The notes: a model not told the origin generated them from the letters alone. A DNA stretch of 64,000 nucleotides from Pontibacter silvestris (GCF_020907275.1 NZ_JAJJWI010000022.1:17687-81686), one strand, 5' to 3'. Shown: positions 50,056 to 59,705, counted from the first letter of the stretch. Numbers and translations are program-made.

Positions 50056-52827
50056 CTATACTACCACATTTATAATTTTACCCGGAACTATAATTATTTT
50101 CTTAGGCGCTTTACCATCTAAGAATTTAATTACCTGATCATCATTCATAACAGTTTCCTCAACTTCCTCACGAGGAGCATCTAAGGCAAAAGTAAGCTTA
50201 GCACGCATTTTACCGTTTATGGATATTGGATACTCAAAAGTGTTCTCTACCAGGTACTCTTCATTCCATACAGGAAAAGGCGCATAAGCAATGCTCTCCT
50301 GATGGCCCAATTTCTCCCAAAGCTCCTCTGTAATGTGTGGAGCATAAGGGGCCAGAATAACTGTAAGCGGCTCCAGTATAGCGCGCTTATTCGTTTTCAG
50401 TTGCGTCAGTTCATTAACACATATCATAAAAGTAGAAACAGAGGTGTTGAAAGAAAAACGCTCAATATCTTCCTCTACTTTTTTGATGGTTTTGTGCAAC
50501 GATTTCAGTTCAGCAGCTGTAGGCTCTGCATCCGAAACAGCCACGTTTCCATTATTGTCGTGGAATAACTTCCAAAAACGCTTCAGGAACTTATGCACAC
50601 CGTCCATACCATTGGTATTCCAGGGCTTAAACTGCTCCAATGGCCCCAGGAACATCTCGTACATACGCAATGTATCGGCACCCAAACGCTCTACAATGTC
50701 ATCAGGGTTAACAACGTTGTACTTCGACTTAGACATCTTCTCTATCTCTACGCCGCAAATATACTTTCCATCTTCTAATATGAACTCTGCATCAGCATTT
50801 TCTACTCTCCATTTTTTGAAAGCCTCCAGGTCCAGTACATCATTCTCTACAATGTTCACGTCTACGTGTAGCGGAGAGGTTTCATATTGCTCTTTCAAGC
50901 CAAATGAAACATATGTATTGCTATCTTTGACTCGGTACACAAAATTAGAGCGCCCCTGAATCATTCCCTGGTTAATCAGCTTTTTGAATGGTTCCTGCTC
51001 CGGCACTAAGCCTAAGTCAAACAAAAACTTGTTCCAGAAACGGGAGTAGAGCAGGTGACCTGTAGCGTGTTCAGAACCTCCAATATACAAGTCTACATTG
51101 CGCCAATAGTTTACGACATCTTCCGCTACAAAAGCTTTGTCATTTTTTGGATCCATGTAGCGGTACCAGTACCAACTAGAACCTGCCCAACCAGGCATAG
51201 TGCTCAACTCATAAGCATATTCATTCTTATATTTCCAATCTACGGCACGACCAAGTGGAGGCTCACCAGTTTCTGTTGGCAGATAGGCATCAATTTTAGG
51301 CAACTCCAACGGCAATTCGCTTTCTTCCAGTAGGTGCGGAATACCATCTTTGAAGTAAACCGGCACCGGCTCACCCCAGTAACGCTGACGGCTGAAAACA
51401 GCATCACGCATTCGGAAGTTGATTTTGCCCTTGCCAACTTTATTGTCTTCCAGGAACTTAATAAGCACTGGTAGCGCCTCCTGATATCCCTTGCCGTTTA
51501 CCATACCAGAGTTGATGTACTTACCCTCTTTGGTGGCATCGGCTTGAGTCTCTATATCTTTTTGTGCATCAAGAATCTGTACAATAGGCAGGTCGAAATG
51601 CTTAGCAAAATTCCAGTCGCGTTGGTCACCGGATGGTACAGCCATAACAGCACCTGTACCATAACCTGCCAGTACATAATCAGCTATATAAACTGGTATT
51701 TTTTCATTATTGAAAGGATTGATAGCGTAAGCCCCTGTAAAAGCTCCTGAGATGGTTTTAACATCGGCCATACGCTCTCGCTCTGAACGGTTCTTAGCTA
51801 TAGCTACATATTCTGCCACAGCGCCAAGTTTCTCAGCAGTGGTAATTTTATCAACCAGCTCATGCTCCGGTGCCAGTACCAGGAACGTTACACCATAAAC
51901 AGTATCAATACGTGTGGTAAAAACTTTAATTTCCTCTTCGGAATTTTCTACCGCAAAAGACATTTCAGCACCTACAGACTTACCGATCCAGTTACGCTGC
52001 ATTTCTTTAACCGGCTCCGGCCAGTCAATGTCTTCCAAGCCTTCCAGTAAACGCTGGGCATAGGCTGTAATACGCATCATCCACTGCCGCATGCGCTTAC
52101 GCTCCACCGGGTAACCACCACGTTCTGATACGCCACCTACCACTTCGTCGTTTGCCAGCACAGTACCCAATGCAGGACACCAGTTTACTACTGCTTCAGC
52201 AACATAAGTTAACCTGTACTGCAGCAGTGTTTCTGCTTTTTCCTGTTCGTTTTTCGCTTTCCAATCCTCAGCAGTAAAAGCTGGAGTGTCTTCATCACAG
52301 GCAGCTTTAACTAGCGCATTACCATTTTGCTCAAACTCTTTAATCAAGTTATCTATCGGTTCTGCTTTACTTGTGTTATAGTTATAGTAGCTATTGAATA
52401 GCTGCATAAAGATCCACTGTGTCCACTTATAGTAGTCAGGCTCAGAAGTGCGAACTTCACGTTCCCAGTCATACGAGAAACCAATGTTTTTCAGCTGCTC
52501 TACATAACGTGTAATGTTCTGCTCTGTCGTAATGGCCGGATGCTGACCTGTCTGAATAGCATATTGTTCAGCCGGCAGACCAAAAGCATCGAAGCCCATT
52601 GGGTGCAGTACATTAAAGCCTTTAGAGCGCTTATAACGGCTTACAATGTCAGAGGCTATATAACCAAGTGGATGCCCTACGTGCAGTCCTGCACCGGAAG
52701 GGTACGGGAACATATCCAGTGCGTAATATTTAGGCTTATTGTCGTTTGCAATGGCTTTAAATACTTGGTTTTCTTCCCAATATTGCTGCCATTTTTTTTC
52801 AATCTGATTAAAGTTGTACTCTGACAT
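50056..52827 (-). CDS. leuS: Leucyl-tRNA synthetase
   Basis: Charges tRNA-Leu. 923 residues. Class I signatures: HVGH at 49-52 within YPSGAGLHVGHPLGY and KMSKS in EIEKMSKSKYNVVNP; an editing CP1 domain between them (TTRIDTVYGVTFLVLAPEH and YGTGAVMAVPSGDQRD), anticodon-binding helical domain and a C-terminal domain ending in KIIIVPGKIINVVV. Single-copy housekeeping gene, complete. No exact -7 box directly upstream. Confidence 0.98.
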   Translation of the reverse strand: MSEYNFNQIEKKWQQYWEENQVFKAIANDNKPKYYALDMFPYPSGAGLHVGHPLGYIASDIVSRYKRSKGFNVLHPMGFDAFGLPAEQYAIQTGQHPAITTEQNITRYVEQLKNIGFSYDWEREVRTSEPDYYKWTQWIFMQLFNSYYNYNTSKAEPIDNLIKEFEQNGNALVKAACDEDTPAFTAEDWKAKNEQEKAETLLQYRLTYVAEAVVNWCPALGTVLANDEVVGGVSERGGYPVERKRMRQWMMRITAYAQRLLEGLEDIDWPEPVKEMQRNWIGKSVGAEMSFAVENSEEEIKVFTTRIDTVYGVTFLVLAPEHELVDKITTAEKLGAVAEYVAIAKNRSERERMADVKTISGAFTGAYAINPFNNEKIPVYIADYVLAGYGTGAVMAVPSGDQRDWNFAKHFDLPIVQILDAQKDIETQADATKEGKYINSGMVNGKGYQEALPVLIKFLEDNKVGKGKINFRMRDAVFSRQRYWGEPVPVYFKDGIPHLLEESELPLELPKIDAYLPTETGEPPLGRAVDWKYKNEYAYELSTMPGWAGSSWYWYRYMDPKNDKAFVAEDVVNYWRNVDLYIGGSEHATGHLLYSRFWNKFLFDLGLVPEQEPFKKLINQGMIQGRSNFVYRVKDSNTYVSFGLKEQYETSPLHVDVNIVENDVLDLEAFKKWRVENADAEFILEDGKYICGVEIEKMSKSKYNVVNPDDIVERLGADTLRMYEMFLGPLEQFKPWNTNGMDGVHKFLKRFWKLFHDNNGNVAVSDAEPTAAELKSLHKTIKKVEEDIERFSFNTSVSTFMICVNELTQLKTNKRAILEPLTVILAPYAPHITEELWEKLGHQESIAYAPFPVWNEEYLVENTFEYPISINGKMRAKLTFALDAPREEVEETVMNDDQVIKFLDGKAPKKIIIVPGKIINVVV

Positions 52828-53082
52828 CTGTGTATGTTGAACGGCTTAATTCAATTTAAACTGCTAAGTTAATTAATCATTGCGGAATTGTTTAAAAGCT
52901 GCGTTGTTAAATTACGGTTTAGCATTATAGAGTATAGCACCCTGGGCTTGTAAGGAGCAAGGCTTTGTTGGCATCTTCTGAACAAAAAGTGAACAATAGC
53001 AAAAGCTGAACGGCATTTAGCTCTCGCTAGCAAGTCTGTATTCTTTATAATATTGATTAACTTGCAGCCTGAAAGACTTATT

Positions 53083-53736
53083 ATGGAACAATACGACTTG
53101 CTGGATATACCGCACCTGATTTACGTAATGGACCCAATGTGCTCATGGTGCTATGGTTTTGCCCCGGTGCTGAAGCGCCTGATTAAAGAGCAGGAGGGAA
53201 AGGTGAAATTTAAGCTTGTTATGGGAGGTTTGCGCCCCGGTACAACTGAACCAATGGATGAGGAGGCTAAAGAAAGTTCGAAGCATCATTGGCAGCAAGT
53301 ACAAGAAGTAACAGAGCAGCCTTTTGACTTTAGCTTTTTTGACAGGGACAGTTTTGTTTATGATACTGAACCAGGTTGTCGTGCGGTTATAGCAATGCGT
53401 TACCTTCAGCCAACAGTTGAATTAGAAATGGCAGAGGCCCTGCAAAATGCATTTTATGCCCATAATAAGGATATAACCAAACCAGAAGTTTTAGTCAGTA
53501 TTGCCACTAAATTTGGCGTTGAAGCGGATGTTTTTCTGGAAAAATTTAATTCAGCGCTTATGCAAGAGAAAACGCAGCAGGACTTTGTTATTGCACGTCA
53601 TTTGCAAGCTAATGCTTTCCCGAGCCTGTACCTTTTAAATGGAAATAATGTTTTCCTGCTAAACAGAGGCTATCGAATGTATGAAGCTCTAAAGAGTCGT
53701 TTAGAAGAGGTCATAAGAACTTCTAGTAATCCATGA
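53083..53736 (+). CDS. DsbA-family thioredoxin-fold protein
   Basis: 217 residues from the ATG at 53083 (a TTG at 53053 is in frame but adds a non-conserved stretch). Active-site CxxC is CSWC at 20-23 in DPMCSWCYGFAPV, with the helical insert and the cis-proline region FPSLYLL of DsbA/FrnE-like proteins. No signal peptide, so probably cytoplasmic, like FrnE/2-hydroxychromene-2-carboxylate isomerase relatives. Substrate unknown. Confidence 0.88.
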   Translation: MEQYDLLDIPHLIYVMDPMCSWCYGFAPVLKRLIKEQEGKVKFKLVMGGLRPGTTEPMDEEAKESSKHHWQQVQEVTEQPFDFSFFDRDSFVYDTEPGCRAVIAMRYLQPTVELEMAEALQNAFYAHNKDITKPEVLVSIATKFGVEADVFLEKFNSALMQEKTQQDFVIARHLQANAFPSLYLLNGNNVFLLNRGYRMYEALKSRLEEVIRTSSNP

Positions 53737-53770
53737 TTTTATGTAGCTTCAACTCAATAGGTAAAGATTC

Positions 53771-54511
53771 TTAAGTACTCAGATCTCTCTTAAAATTTAA
53801 TTGTAACCGTTCTAACGGATCAGCACCATCCCAAGTGCCCTGGCTACTAATTGGTATAAAACGTGCAAAAAGTTCTTCGCTATACCAGCTTTCAACACGG
53901 GTGCGGCGCATTACCTCCTGATGATGTGGTTGTTTATAAGCAAATGCTTTCATTGCTTCTAAAGACTGCCAGATGCTAAAGGTAGCCTGCCGAACCAACG
54001 GCAGCTCTCCCAATCCGATAGAACAAAGCAGACCTTCTGCCTCATTTAAGGCGGCGCTGGTGCGTGATCCGAAGCGGCAGAAGCTCGGTATCGCCCTCCA
54101 GTTAACACTTGCCCTGGTAAGCACAGCTAAGGGCCCTGCAATATTGTTATGTTGTAAGGTAGGGGAAAAAGGCTCCTGGTTGTCCCATTGCCCATGCGCT
54201 TGCAGCGGGAGCATTTTTACTGTCCATATTTCATCCGTGTGAAGCTGATATTCCTGTATAAACTTTGAGTTCTGCAAAAAGTCAATCGCTGCCGCTTCAC
54301 TTTGCCAGGTGCACAACAGGCCATAGCGTCTGAAGTTTGGTTTCAGACTAAAGCCTTTCCCAATGCCACTACCCATTAATTTAAAGAATTGCAGCCCGGG
54401 CACTTTTTGCAGACGTGGTGCAGAGGTTCCCATTTGTGCTAATCCCCAGCGGACGTTTCCTTTACCAATGCCGAAAAGGGTAAGGGTGGTAAGACATGGA
54501 CTACTTTGCAA
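53771..54511 (-). CDS. CrtA-like (spheroidene monooxygenase family) protein
   Basis: 246 residues. The N-terminal LTLFGIGKGNVRWGLAQMG and C-terminal TFSIWQSLEAMKAFAYK, HHQEVMRRTRVESWYSEELFARF and GTWDGADPL match the CrtA family, which ketolates acyclic carotenoids. It would fit the pink or red pigmentation common in Hymenobacteraceae (inference), but no other carotenoid gene is nearby. The start appears to be TTG at 54511; the closest ATG is out of frame. Confidence 0.8.
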   Translation of the reverse strand: MQSSPCLTTLTLFGIGKGNVRWGLAQMGTSAPRLQKVPGLQFFKLMGSGIGKGFSLKPNFRRYGLLCTWQSEAAAIDFLQNSKFIQEYQLHTDEIWTVKMLPLQAHGQWDNQEPFSPTLQHNNIAGPLAVLTRASVNWRAIPSFCRFGSRTSAALNEAEGLLCSIGLGELPLVRQATFSIWQSLEAMKAFAYKQPHHQEVMRRTRVESWYSEELFARFIPISSQGTWDGADPLERLQLNFKRDLST

Positions 54512-54559
54512 TGTCTGATAAATTAAAGGTTTAATAATTAAGTGCCATCATCAAGCTAT

Positions 54560-54601
54560 AAAAAACACCTGCCAGACATCCATGTTTAGCAGGTGTTTTT
54601 T
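54560..54601 (-). terminator. Terminator after the pyridoxamine-oxidase-fold gene
   Basis: AAAAAACACCTGC/GCAGGTGTTTTTT 13-bp stem with a 16-nt loop, 54 nt after the stop on the minus strand. Confidence 0.85.
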
Positions 54602-54655
54602 AAGATTTAGCTTATCAAGCTATAGAAAGCTTTAATTATCTAAATGGACTAAAAG

Positions 54656-55153
54656 TTATAAATTGATTTTTTTGTTTTCTCCAGCATCTGGTTGTTCGCC
54701 AGTTATAGCCGCTTTAGCCATACCAAATAAGTTAACGACAGCGCTGCTAGGAGAGTCCCAGAACTCGGCTTTATCAATTGTAACTTTAATCAGGCCAATG
54801 TTCGGATCATCTTTCCCCTCTGGAAACCACGCTTTCATAACTGGGGTCCAAAGCTCTTCAATTTTCTGTTTGTCTTTAAGTACATTAGCCCGTCCAGAAA
54901 CTGATACATAAACATTGTTATCAGGATCTGCATAGCTGATGTTTACGTGTGAGTCGTTCTTTAGTATTTCGTACGATTTGGCTGATTCGTAACCAGTAAA
55001 AAACCATAGAATACCATCTTCCTTGGTTTCCTGGGTTGCCATAGGACGACTGTGAAGACTACCATCTTCATCCATGGTTGTCATCATGGCAAATTTGATG
55101 CCTTTAATTTTATCTACGAGTTTGTGTAAGTTCTCTTTTTGATCGTTATTCAT
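54656..55153 (-). CDS. Pyridoxamine 5'-phosphate oxidase-fold (general stress protein 26-like)
   Basis: 165 residues. Split-barrel flavin-binding fold: FAMMTTMDEDGSLHSRPMATQ at about 22-42, ILWFFTGYESAKSYEIL, VNISYADPDNNVYVSVSGRA and the C-terminal TIDKAEFWDSPSSAVV, the pattern of the GS26-like subgroup. Likely binds FMN or F420-like cofactors; these proteins are often stress-induced, but no regulator is visible here. Stands as a single gene with its own terminator. Confidence 0.9.
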   Translation of the reverse strand: MNNDQKENLHKLVDKIKGIKFAMMTTMDEDGSLHSRPMATQETKEDGILWFFTGYESAKSYEILKNDSHVNISYADPDNNVYVSVSGRANVLKDKQKIEELWTPVMKAWFPEGKDDPNIGLIKVTIDKAEFWDSPSSAVVNLFGMAKAAITGEQPDAGENKKINL

Positions 55154-55296
55154 AGTTCTAAATAATGTTGGGTTCTGTGTTCTGATTACGCGGCACTGTT
55201 CTCAATTGTTTATTGAGATTAGTTTTCCACTGCTACTAGTTTATAACCACTCAGCTGGAAAGATGTTTTCTTTTTTTTAAATACAGCTAATAAAAG

Positions 55297-55881
55297 ATGA
55301 ATTTTCTAGCCCATTTATTTTTATCCGGAGATGATGAGGAGCTTTTACTGGGCAACTTTATAGCTGATTCTGTTAAAGGAAAGCAATCGGAAATTTATGC
55401 ACCAGGCATAGCAAAAGGAATTAAGCTGCACCGTCTAATCGATACTTATACGGATACGCATCCTATAGTTGCAATGTCAAAAGCACGGCTCAGGACAAAA
55501 TATAAAAAGTTTGCTCCGGTTATAGCTGATATTTTTTATGACCATTTCCTGGCAAAGCAGTTTGAGCACTATGCGCCTTTACCTTTGGCAGAGTATGCTG
55601 ATGGAGTTTACAGATTAATTCACAATCATTTCCTATTATTGCCGCCAAAGGTGCAGCACTTTTTCCCATACATGATGCGCCAAAACTGGCTGGTTTCCTA
55701 TGCAGAACTGGAAGGAATAGGACAAACCTTAACAGGTTTAAGCAGAAGAGCAACATTTGAGTCAGGCATGGAAACAGCCGTTGAAGAACTACAGGAAAAC
55801 TATGCGCTCTATGCAGCTGACTTTGCTGCTTTTTTCCCGGAACTTATAACTTATGTGGAGGAGGTGAAGCCTTACTTATAA
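55297..55881 (+). CDS. acpH: Acyl carrier protein phosphodiesterase AcpH
   Basis: 194 residues. HD-like fold: NFLAHLFLSGDDEELLLGNFIADSVKG, GIKLHRLIDTYTDTHP, FAPVIADIFYDHFLA and a C-terminal FPELITYVEEVKPYL, with metal-binding His/Asp residues in the first three blocks. Removes 4'-phosphopantetheine from acyl carrier protein (family knowledge). Single-gene unit. Confidence 0.93.
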   Translation: MNFLAHLFLSGDDEELLLGNFIADSVKGKQSEIYAPGIAKGIKLHRLIDTYTDTHPIVAMSKARLRTKYKKFAPVIADIFYDHFLAKQFEHYAPLPLAEYADGVYRLIHNHFLLLPPKVQHFFPYMMRQNWLVSYAELEGIGQTLTGLSRRATFESGMETAVEELQENYALYAADFAAFFPELITYVEEVKPYL

Positions 55882-55933
55882 AAGTACAGGTAATAATGTT
55901 CAGGTTTAGATAAAAGTCTGTACCAGATTACAT

Positions 55934-55963
55934 AAAAAGAGCAGCCTTTCGACTGCTCTTTTT
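55934..55963. terminator. Bidirectional terminator between acpH and the SlyD-like gene
   Basis: AAAAAGAGCAG/CTGCTCTTTTT 11-bp stem with an 8-nt loop, convergent genes. Confidence 0.88.
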
Positions 55964-55989
55964 AGTATCCATAAGTAACAGGTTTATGC

Positions 55990-56502
55990 TTAATGATGGT
56001 GGCCGTGTTCGCCATGCACATGCCCATGATCTAACTCTTCTTTTGTTGCATCACGTACATCAGTAACTTTACCTTTAAAGAAAAGCTCTTTACCTGAAAG
56101 AGGATGGTTAAAGTCCATTACTACTGAATCCTCGTTCACATCTTTCACACGACCTTGTAACTGGTTGCCTTCGCTATCGGCCATTGGTATAAAATTGCCA
56201 ACTTCCAGCATATTATCCGGTACACTTCCTTCTATTTGAAAAACCTGCATAGGCAATTCTACCACTGCATTCTCATCAAACTCACCGTAACCTTCTTCAG
56301 AATTCAATTTAAAATCAAATGTATCGCCAGGGTTCAATCCATCCAGATTATCTTCAAACTGATCAGGCAAGCCGCTCATACCATAGATAAACACCATAGG
56401 ATGTTCCTCATTAGCAGTCTCTATAAGGCTTTGCTCACCGTTCTCATCTGTAATTTTTAACTCGTAAGTGAGCGTAACCACTTTGTCTTTTTCAATTTTC
56501 AT
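55990..56502 (-). CDS. FKBP-type peptidyl-prolyl isomerase, SlyD-like with His-rich tail
   Basis: 170 residues. FKBP core: KDKVVTLTYELKI, the flap/IF insert (about 75-125), and FNHPLSGKELFFKGKV matching the SlyD NHPLAGK signature. The C-terminus ends with DHGHVHGEHGHHH, a metal-binding tail as in SlyD. Functions as a folding chaperone/isomerase and possibly a nickel or copper buffer (family knowledge). No signal peptide, so cytoplasmic. Confidence 0.92.
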   Translation of the reverse strand: MKIEKDKVVTLTYELKITDENGEQSLIETANEEHPMVFIYGMSGLPDQFEDNLDGLNPGDTFDFKLNSEEGYGEFDENAVVELPMQVFQIEGSVPDNMLEVGNFIPMADSEGNQLQGRVKDVNEDSVVMDFNHPLSGKELFFKGKVTDVRDATKEELDHGHVHGEHGHHH

Positions 56503-56604
56503 TGTATCACTTTTTTATATGAAGAATCTGAAAGATAGGAAATAACCCTGCCAATCCGAAACCAGGAACAGAATATATGACCAAAGGCCTAAACCGCTCC
56601 TCTG

Positions 56605-58548
56605 TTAAGGCATACATTCGGCTATCTCCCACGCACTTTTATACGAGTTTATACGCTCAACGTATTGTAAAAAATCAGAATAAAACGGATGCAGGCTTAA
56701 AGTAGCGCTGTCACCTACTATTACTAACTTTTTCTTGGCACGTGTCATAGCAACGTTCATGCGCCGGATATCGCTTAAGAATCCAATTTCGCCTTTATCG
56801 TTGCTGCGTGTCATGCTAATGTAAATAATATCACGTTCCTGCCCCTGAAAGCTATCTACAGTACCAACAGTTAATAAACGCTGCTGCTTTAGTTCGTGCA
56901 ATTCGGGCGAATGCTCCACCAGGTCCTGCAGGTAATTAATCTGCGCCCGGTAAGGTGCAATCACACCTATTCGCAAAGGCTCTGTTTCGTCACTGGCAGG
57001 TGTATAATCCCGCAGAATGTAATTCAGGTGGTTAATTAAGAGAGCAGCTTCATCGGGGTTTGCCGAGCTTTGGCTCTCTGGTGTTTCCACCTCATTATAA
57101 CCACAGCCGGCGGTATCAATAAACTCAACAGCCAGGTCAGGAGCAAAATGCGAATCAAACTGATGCAGGTCGCTGTTGCTGACACTTTCATGAGCCATCA
57201 GTTCTCCTTTGTAAAACTGTTGGTTTGAGAATTCCATTATATTTTGGTGCATGCGGTACTGTGTCTTCAGCATGACAGCTACCTCTGGCTGGCGCTCTAT
57301 GCACTTCTCAAACAAAGTCTTACTTAAACCACCCTTTTCAGCCTCGAAAGACTTTACAGTAGGAGGGAGCTGAAAATGATCACCGGCTAAGACCACACGG
57401 TTTGCCCTTGAAATTGGAATCCAGCAGGCAGGCTCCAGAGCCTGTGCAGCCTCATCAATAAAAACAGTATCGTACTGCAGGTGCCGGATAGCTTTGTTAG
57501 CAGAACCGACAAGGGTACAGGTAATAACCTGCACATGGTTTAACAGGTCTTCAGTAATATATTCTTCGACACGATCCGCTTCATCCAGCAGTCGCTTGCT
57601 CTCTATTTTATACAACTGCCGCTGTACCCGTTCTTCGTGCCCAAACTTGCGCTTGAACTGAAAGGCCATGCGCTTGTATTCTTCGGCTGTTTTACGATAC
57701 TCTTTCAGGTTTTTAAAAGAGCGGTGAGACATAATCTGGGCATCTAATGTATGTTCTAACAGCACATCCGACACCCGCGATGGATTACCTATCCTGATTA
57801 CGTTCACTCCCTCGTTGGCTAGTTTCTCGGTCAGCAAATCCACAGCTGTGTTAGACGGTGCCGTTACGAGCAAACGCTTCTGAGTTTGCAGAGTATGTAA
57901 AATACTCTGCACCAGCGTAGTAGTTTTACCCGTTCCCGGAGGACCATGAATAATAGCCACATCTTTAGCCTGGTGTATTTTCTGCACTGCTTCGTTCTGT
58001 GAGGCGTTCAGGTTTGGGTTTTCTTCTATTTTATCATCTGTAAACTCAGGTTCCCTTATACTTAACAGCACATCACGCAGCTCTGCCAAACGAGTTTTAT
58101 AAGCATCTAGCACTTTCTTCATGGCTATCTCCATTTCACGATAGCTCATTTCATCAAATGTCAGGTCTATTCCAAGTCGCCCGTTATCAATCCAGTCCGG
58201 AAGATCTTCTTTATTGGTAGCCAATAGAACTTTATTTCGCCTAAGGCCAATAATTACACCGTTCAGACTTTGGCGCTCACCATTATTACTAAATAAAGAG
58301 GCTGCCTTGCCGGTCTGAAACAGGTGCAACTGATCACGGTCTTTCGTCCGCTCCAGTTCCAGTACTACTTTATTGCCGAAACCAAGTTCTTCTTTAACTA
58401 TATTTACAGGATACCAGCAAAAGCCCATTGCCTTACGTTCAGCAATAGTACTTTTCATGCTCTTAATCTTGTACTGCTGACGGTCCTCTTCCTGTTCAAT
58501 TTTAAGCAGTTCCTGTACCTGCTTCAGTTCAAAAAAAATATCGCTCAT
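56605..58548 (-). CDS. IGHMBP2/SMUBP-2-like superfamily 1 helicase
   Basis: 647 residues. Walker A GPPGTGKTT (202-210), motif II DEAAQ (365-369), QTQ-like PNLNASQNEAV before motif I, LLVTAPSNTAVD (Ia), VVLAGDHFQLPPTV (III), LKTQYRMH (IV) and VGTVDSFQGQERDIIYISM plus NVAMTRAKKKLVIVGD (V-VI): a full SF1B Upf1-like core. The N-terminal ~180 residues form the beta-barrel domain of the group. Probably a 5'-3' DNA/RNA helicase; bacterial role unclear. A -7 box lies 6 nt upstream of the ATG. Confidence 0.95.
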   Translation of the reverse strand: MSDIFFELKQVQELLKIEQEEDRQQYKIKSMKSTIAERKAMGFCWYPVNIVKEELGFGNKVVLELERTKDRDQLHLFQTGKAASLFSNNGERQSLNGVIIGLRRNKVLLATNKEDLPDWIDNGRLGIDLTFDEMSYREMEIAMKKVLDAYKTRLAELRDVLLSIREPEFTDDKIEENPNLNASQNEAVQKIHQAKDVAIIHGPPGTGKTTTLVQSILHTLQTQKRLLVTAPSNTAVDLLTEKLANEGVNVIRIGNPSRVSDVLLEHTLDAQIMSHRSFKNLKEYRKTAEEYKRMAFQFKRKFGHEERVQRQLYKIESKRLLDEADRVEEYITEDLLNHVQVITCTLVGSANKAIRHLQYDTVFIDEAAQALEPACWIPISRANRVVLAGDHFQLPPTVKSFEAEKGGLSKTLFEKCIERQPEVAVMLKTQYRMHQNIMEFSNQQFYKGELMAHESVSNSDLHQFDSHFAPDLAVEFIDTAGCGYNEVETPESQSSANPDEAALLINHLNYILRDYTPASDETEPLRIGVIAPYRAQINYLQDLVEHSPELHELKQQRLLTVGTVDSFQGQERDIIYISMTRSNDKGEIGFLSDIRRMNVAMTRAKKKLVIVGDSATLSLHPFYSDFLQYVERINSYKSAWEIAECMP

Positions 58549-58554
58549 TTATAT

Positions 58555-58562
58555 CAAAAATA
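58555..58562 (-). promoter_or_regulatory. -7 box of the helicase gene
   Basis: TATTTTTG on the minus strand, 6 nt before the ATG. It overlaps the T-tail of the hairpin at 58562-58589. Confidence 0.5.
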
Positions 58563-58589
58563 AGGGCTGGTGTTTCAAAACCAGCCCTT
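58562..58589 (-). terminator. Hairpin next to the helicase -7 box
   Basis: AAGGGCTGGT/ACCAGCCCTT 10-bp perfect stem, 8-nt loop, followed on the minus strand by TATTTTTG. Looks like an intrinsic terminator for the upstream small-protein gene. Confidence 0.7.
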
Positions 58590-58608
58590 GCTATGTCCTA
58601 TAATGTTG

Positions 58609-58625
58609 GTACCGATTATCGGTAC
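58609..58625. promoter_or_regulatory. Short perfect palindrome upstream of the helicase gene
   Basis: GTACCGA-TTA-TCGGTAC, 7-bp arms and a 3-nt centre. A candidate protein-binding site; no factor can be named. Confidence 0.35.
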
Positions 58626-58767
58626 ATTCAATATAACAAAAATTTTGCTGTTTTTGCTCCCCAAAATGCCAATGTTGTATACTAGAATTAAGAGTTCCTG
58701 TTTAATAAGCTAAGAATAGTAATTGTAACACATCAGTATCAGAGAACAAAGCTTGTTCAAGTAGCCT

Positions 58768-59337
58768 TTACTGGACCTTTTTTCTCCGTGGCTTAGCCTT
58801 CGAAACTTTATTCAACCGAACCTGAAGGAATACAGCATATAAAAACAAGATAAAGGCAGTAACGGCCAGTATGGCAATTATTTTATCTTTCCCGTAGCGG
58901 AAGTCTTTTGCTGTCTTTAATTGCTCCTCCAAGCCTATGATTGTCTGCTCACGCTTCTTTACTTCAACTTCCAGTATTTTAATCTGGCTTTTAAAGCTTT
59001 TAATATGATTGTCAATCTGCCGTTGGTCCTGAATGGTCAGATTGTTTTCGCGTCTGCTCTCTACTGTACTTTCGGCGATCTTCTTCAGGCTAGCCTCTTT
59101 TATGGCTCCAATTAGCTCAGAATCGGTATTAATAATTTTCTTGAGAGTGCCGATAATACTTAATAAATCGTTTTTAGACTTCTTCCCCCAGAAGTTACTG
59201 TTTTGCTGGTTGTAGAACTGATACTCCATTACCAGTTGCTCCCGTTCATTCATCAGCCTGGTAAGTTTATCTTCCTGTGCCTGCGCACCCACAAACCAGA
59301 GGCAAAGGACGGCAATTGCCCATAGTTTTTTCTTCAT
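58768..59337 (-). CDS. Exported coiled-coil protein with C-terminal membrane helix
   Basis: 189 residues, family not recognised. Signal peptide KKKLWAIAVLCLWFVGAQAQ, then a helical coiled-coil region (about 22-145; QRQIDNHIKSFKSQIKILEV, EQLKTAKDFR), then one membrane helix (IIAILAVTAFILFLYAVFLQV) and a strongly basic tail (KAKPRRKKVQ) that should stay in the cytoplasm. The predicted topology puts the coiled coil in the periplasm with a cytoplasmic tail. Weak -7 box CATATTTG upstream (one mismatch). Confidence 0.75.
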   Translation of the reverse strand: MKKKLWAIAVLCLWFVGAQAQEDKLTRLMNEREQLVMEYQFYNQQNSNFWGKKSKNDLLSIIGTLKKIINTDSELIGAIKEASLKKIAESTVESRRENNLTIQDQRQIDNHIKSFKSQIKILEVEVKKREQTIIGLEEQLKTAKDFRYGKDKIIAILAVTAFILFLYAVFLQVRLNKVSKAKPRRKKVQ

Positions 59338-59705
59338 CTCTTATTAAGTTGATATAGAATAACACGCAAATATGGCTAACCTTATTGAATTTGGCCGCAT
59401 TTATTTGGTGAAAGAACCAAGAAAAATTTGGATGTTTAAAACCAAAGAAATAGATAAGTAAGGTTATCCAGTAAAGAATGTATATAATCAGTGCAGCCAT
59501 TAACAAGCACAAGTACTGATGTGGTATGACAGAAAGATTTTTTTCCTTGATTTTGAACTAGTTGAAAATATGAATATTGTTAAAGCCATTTTAAAGAAGC
59601 TGTTATGAATAAACTGGAATAAATCGGCTGTTTACCCTTCGTAAAGCTATGTCTCAATTCAACATTAATATTTATCTTTAGCTTTAAGATATACTTGAAC
59701 AGATA
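59338..59705. other. Divergent intergenic region before thyA
   Basis: 368 bp, AT-rich. Only tiny ORFs (for example 29 codons at 59372-59461 on the plus strand) with no support. It should hold both promoters: a CATATTTG near-match for the leftward gene and a TATCTTTA near-match before thyA. No strong repeat or RNA structure seen. Confidence 0.5.

Noticed and set aside
53053..53082. TTG start of the DsbA-like protein
   Set aside because: The extra 10 residues are not part of the conserved domain; ATG at 53083 fits better.
59372..59461. 29-codon ORF before thyA
   Set aside because: Too short, no promoter or terminator of its own, and its start overlaps the weak -7 box of the divergent gene.
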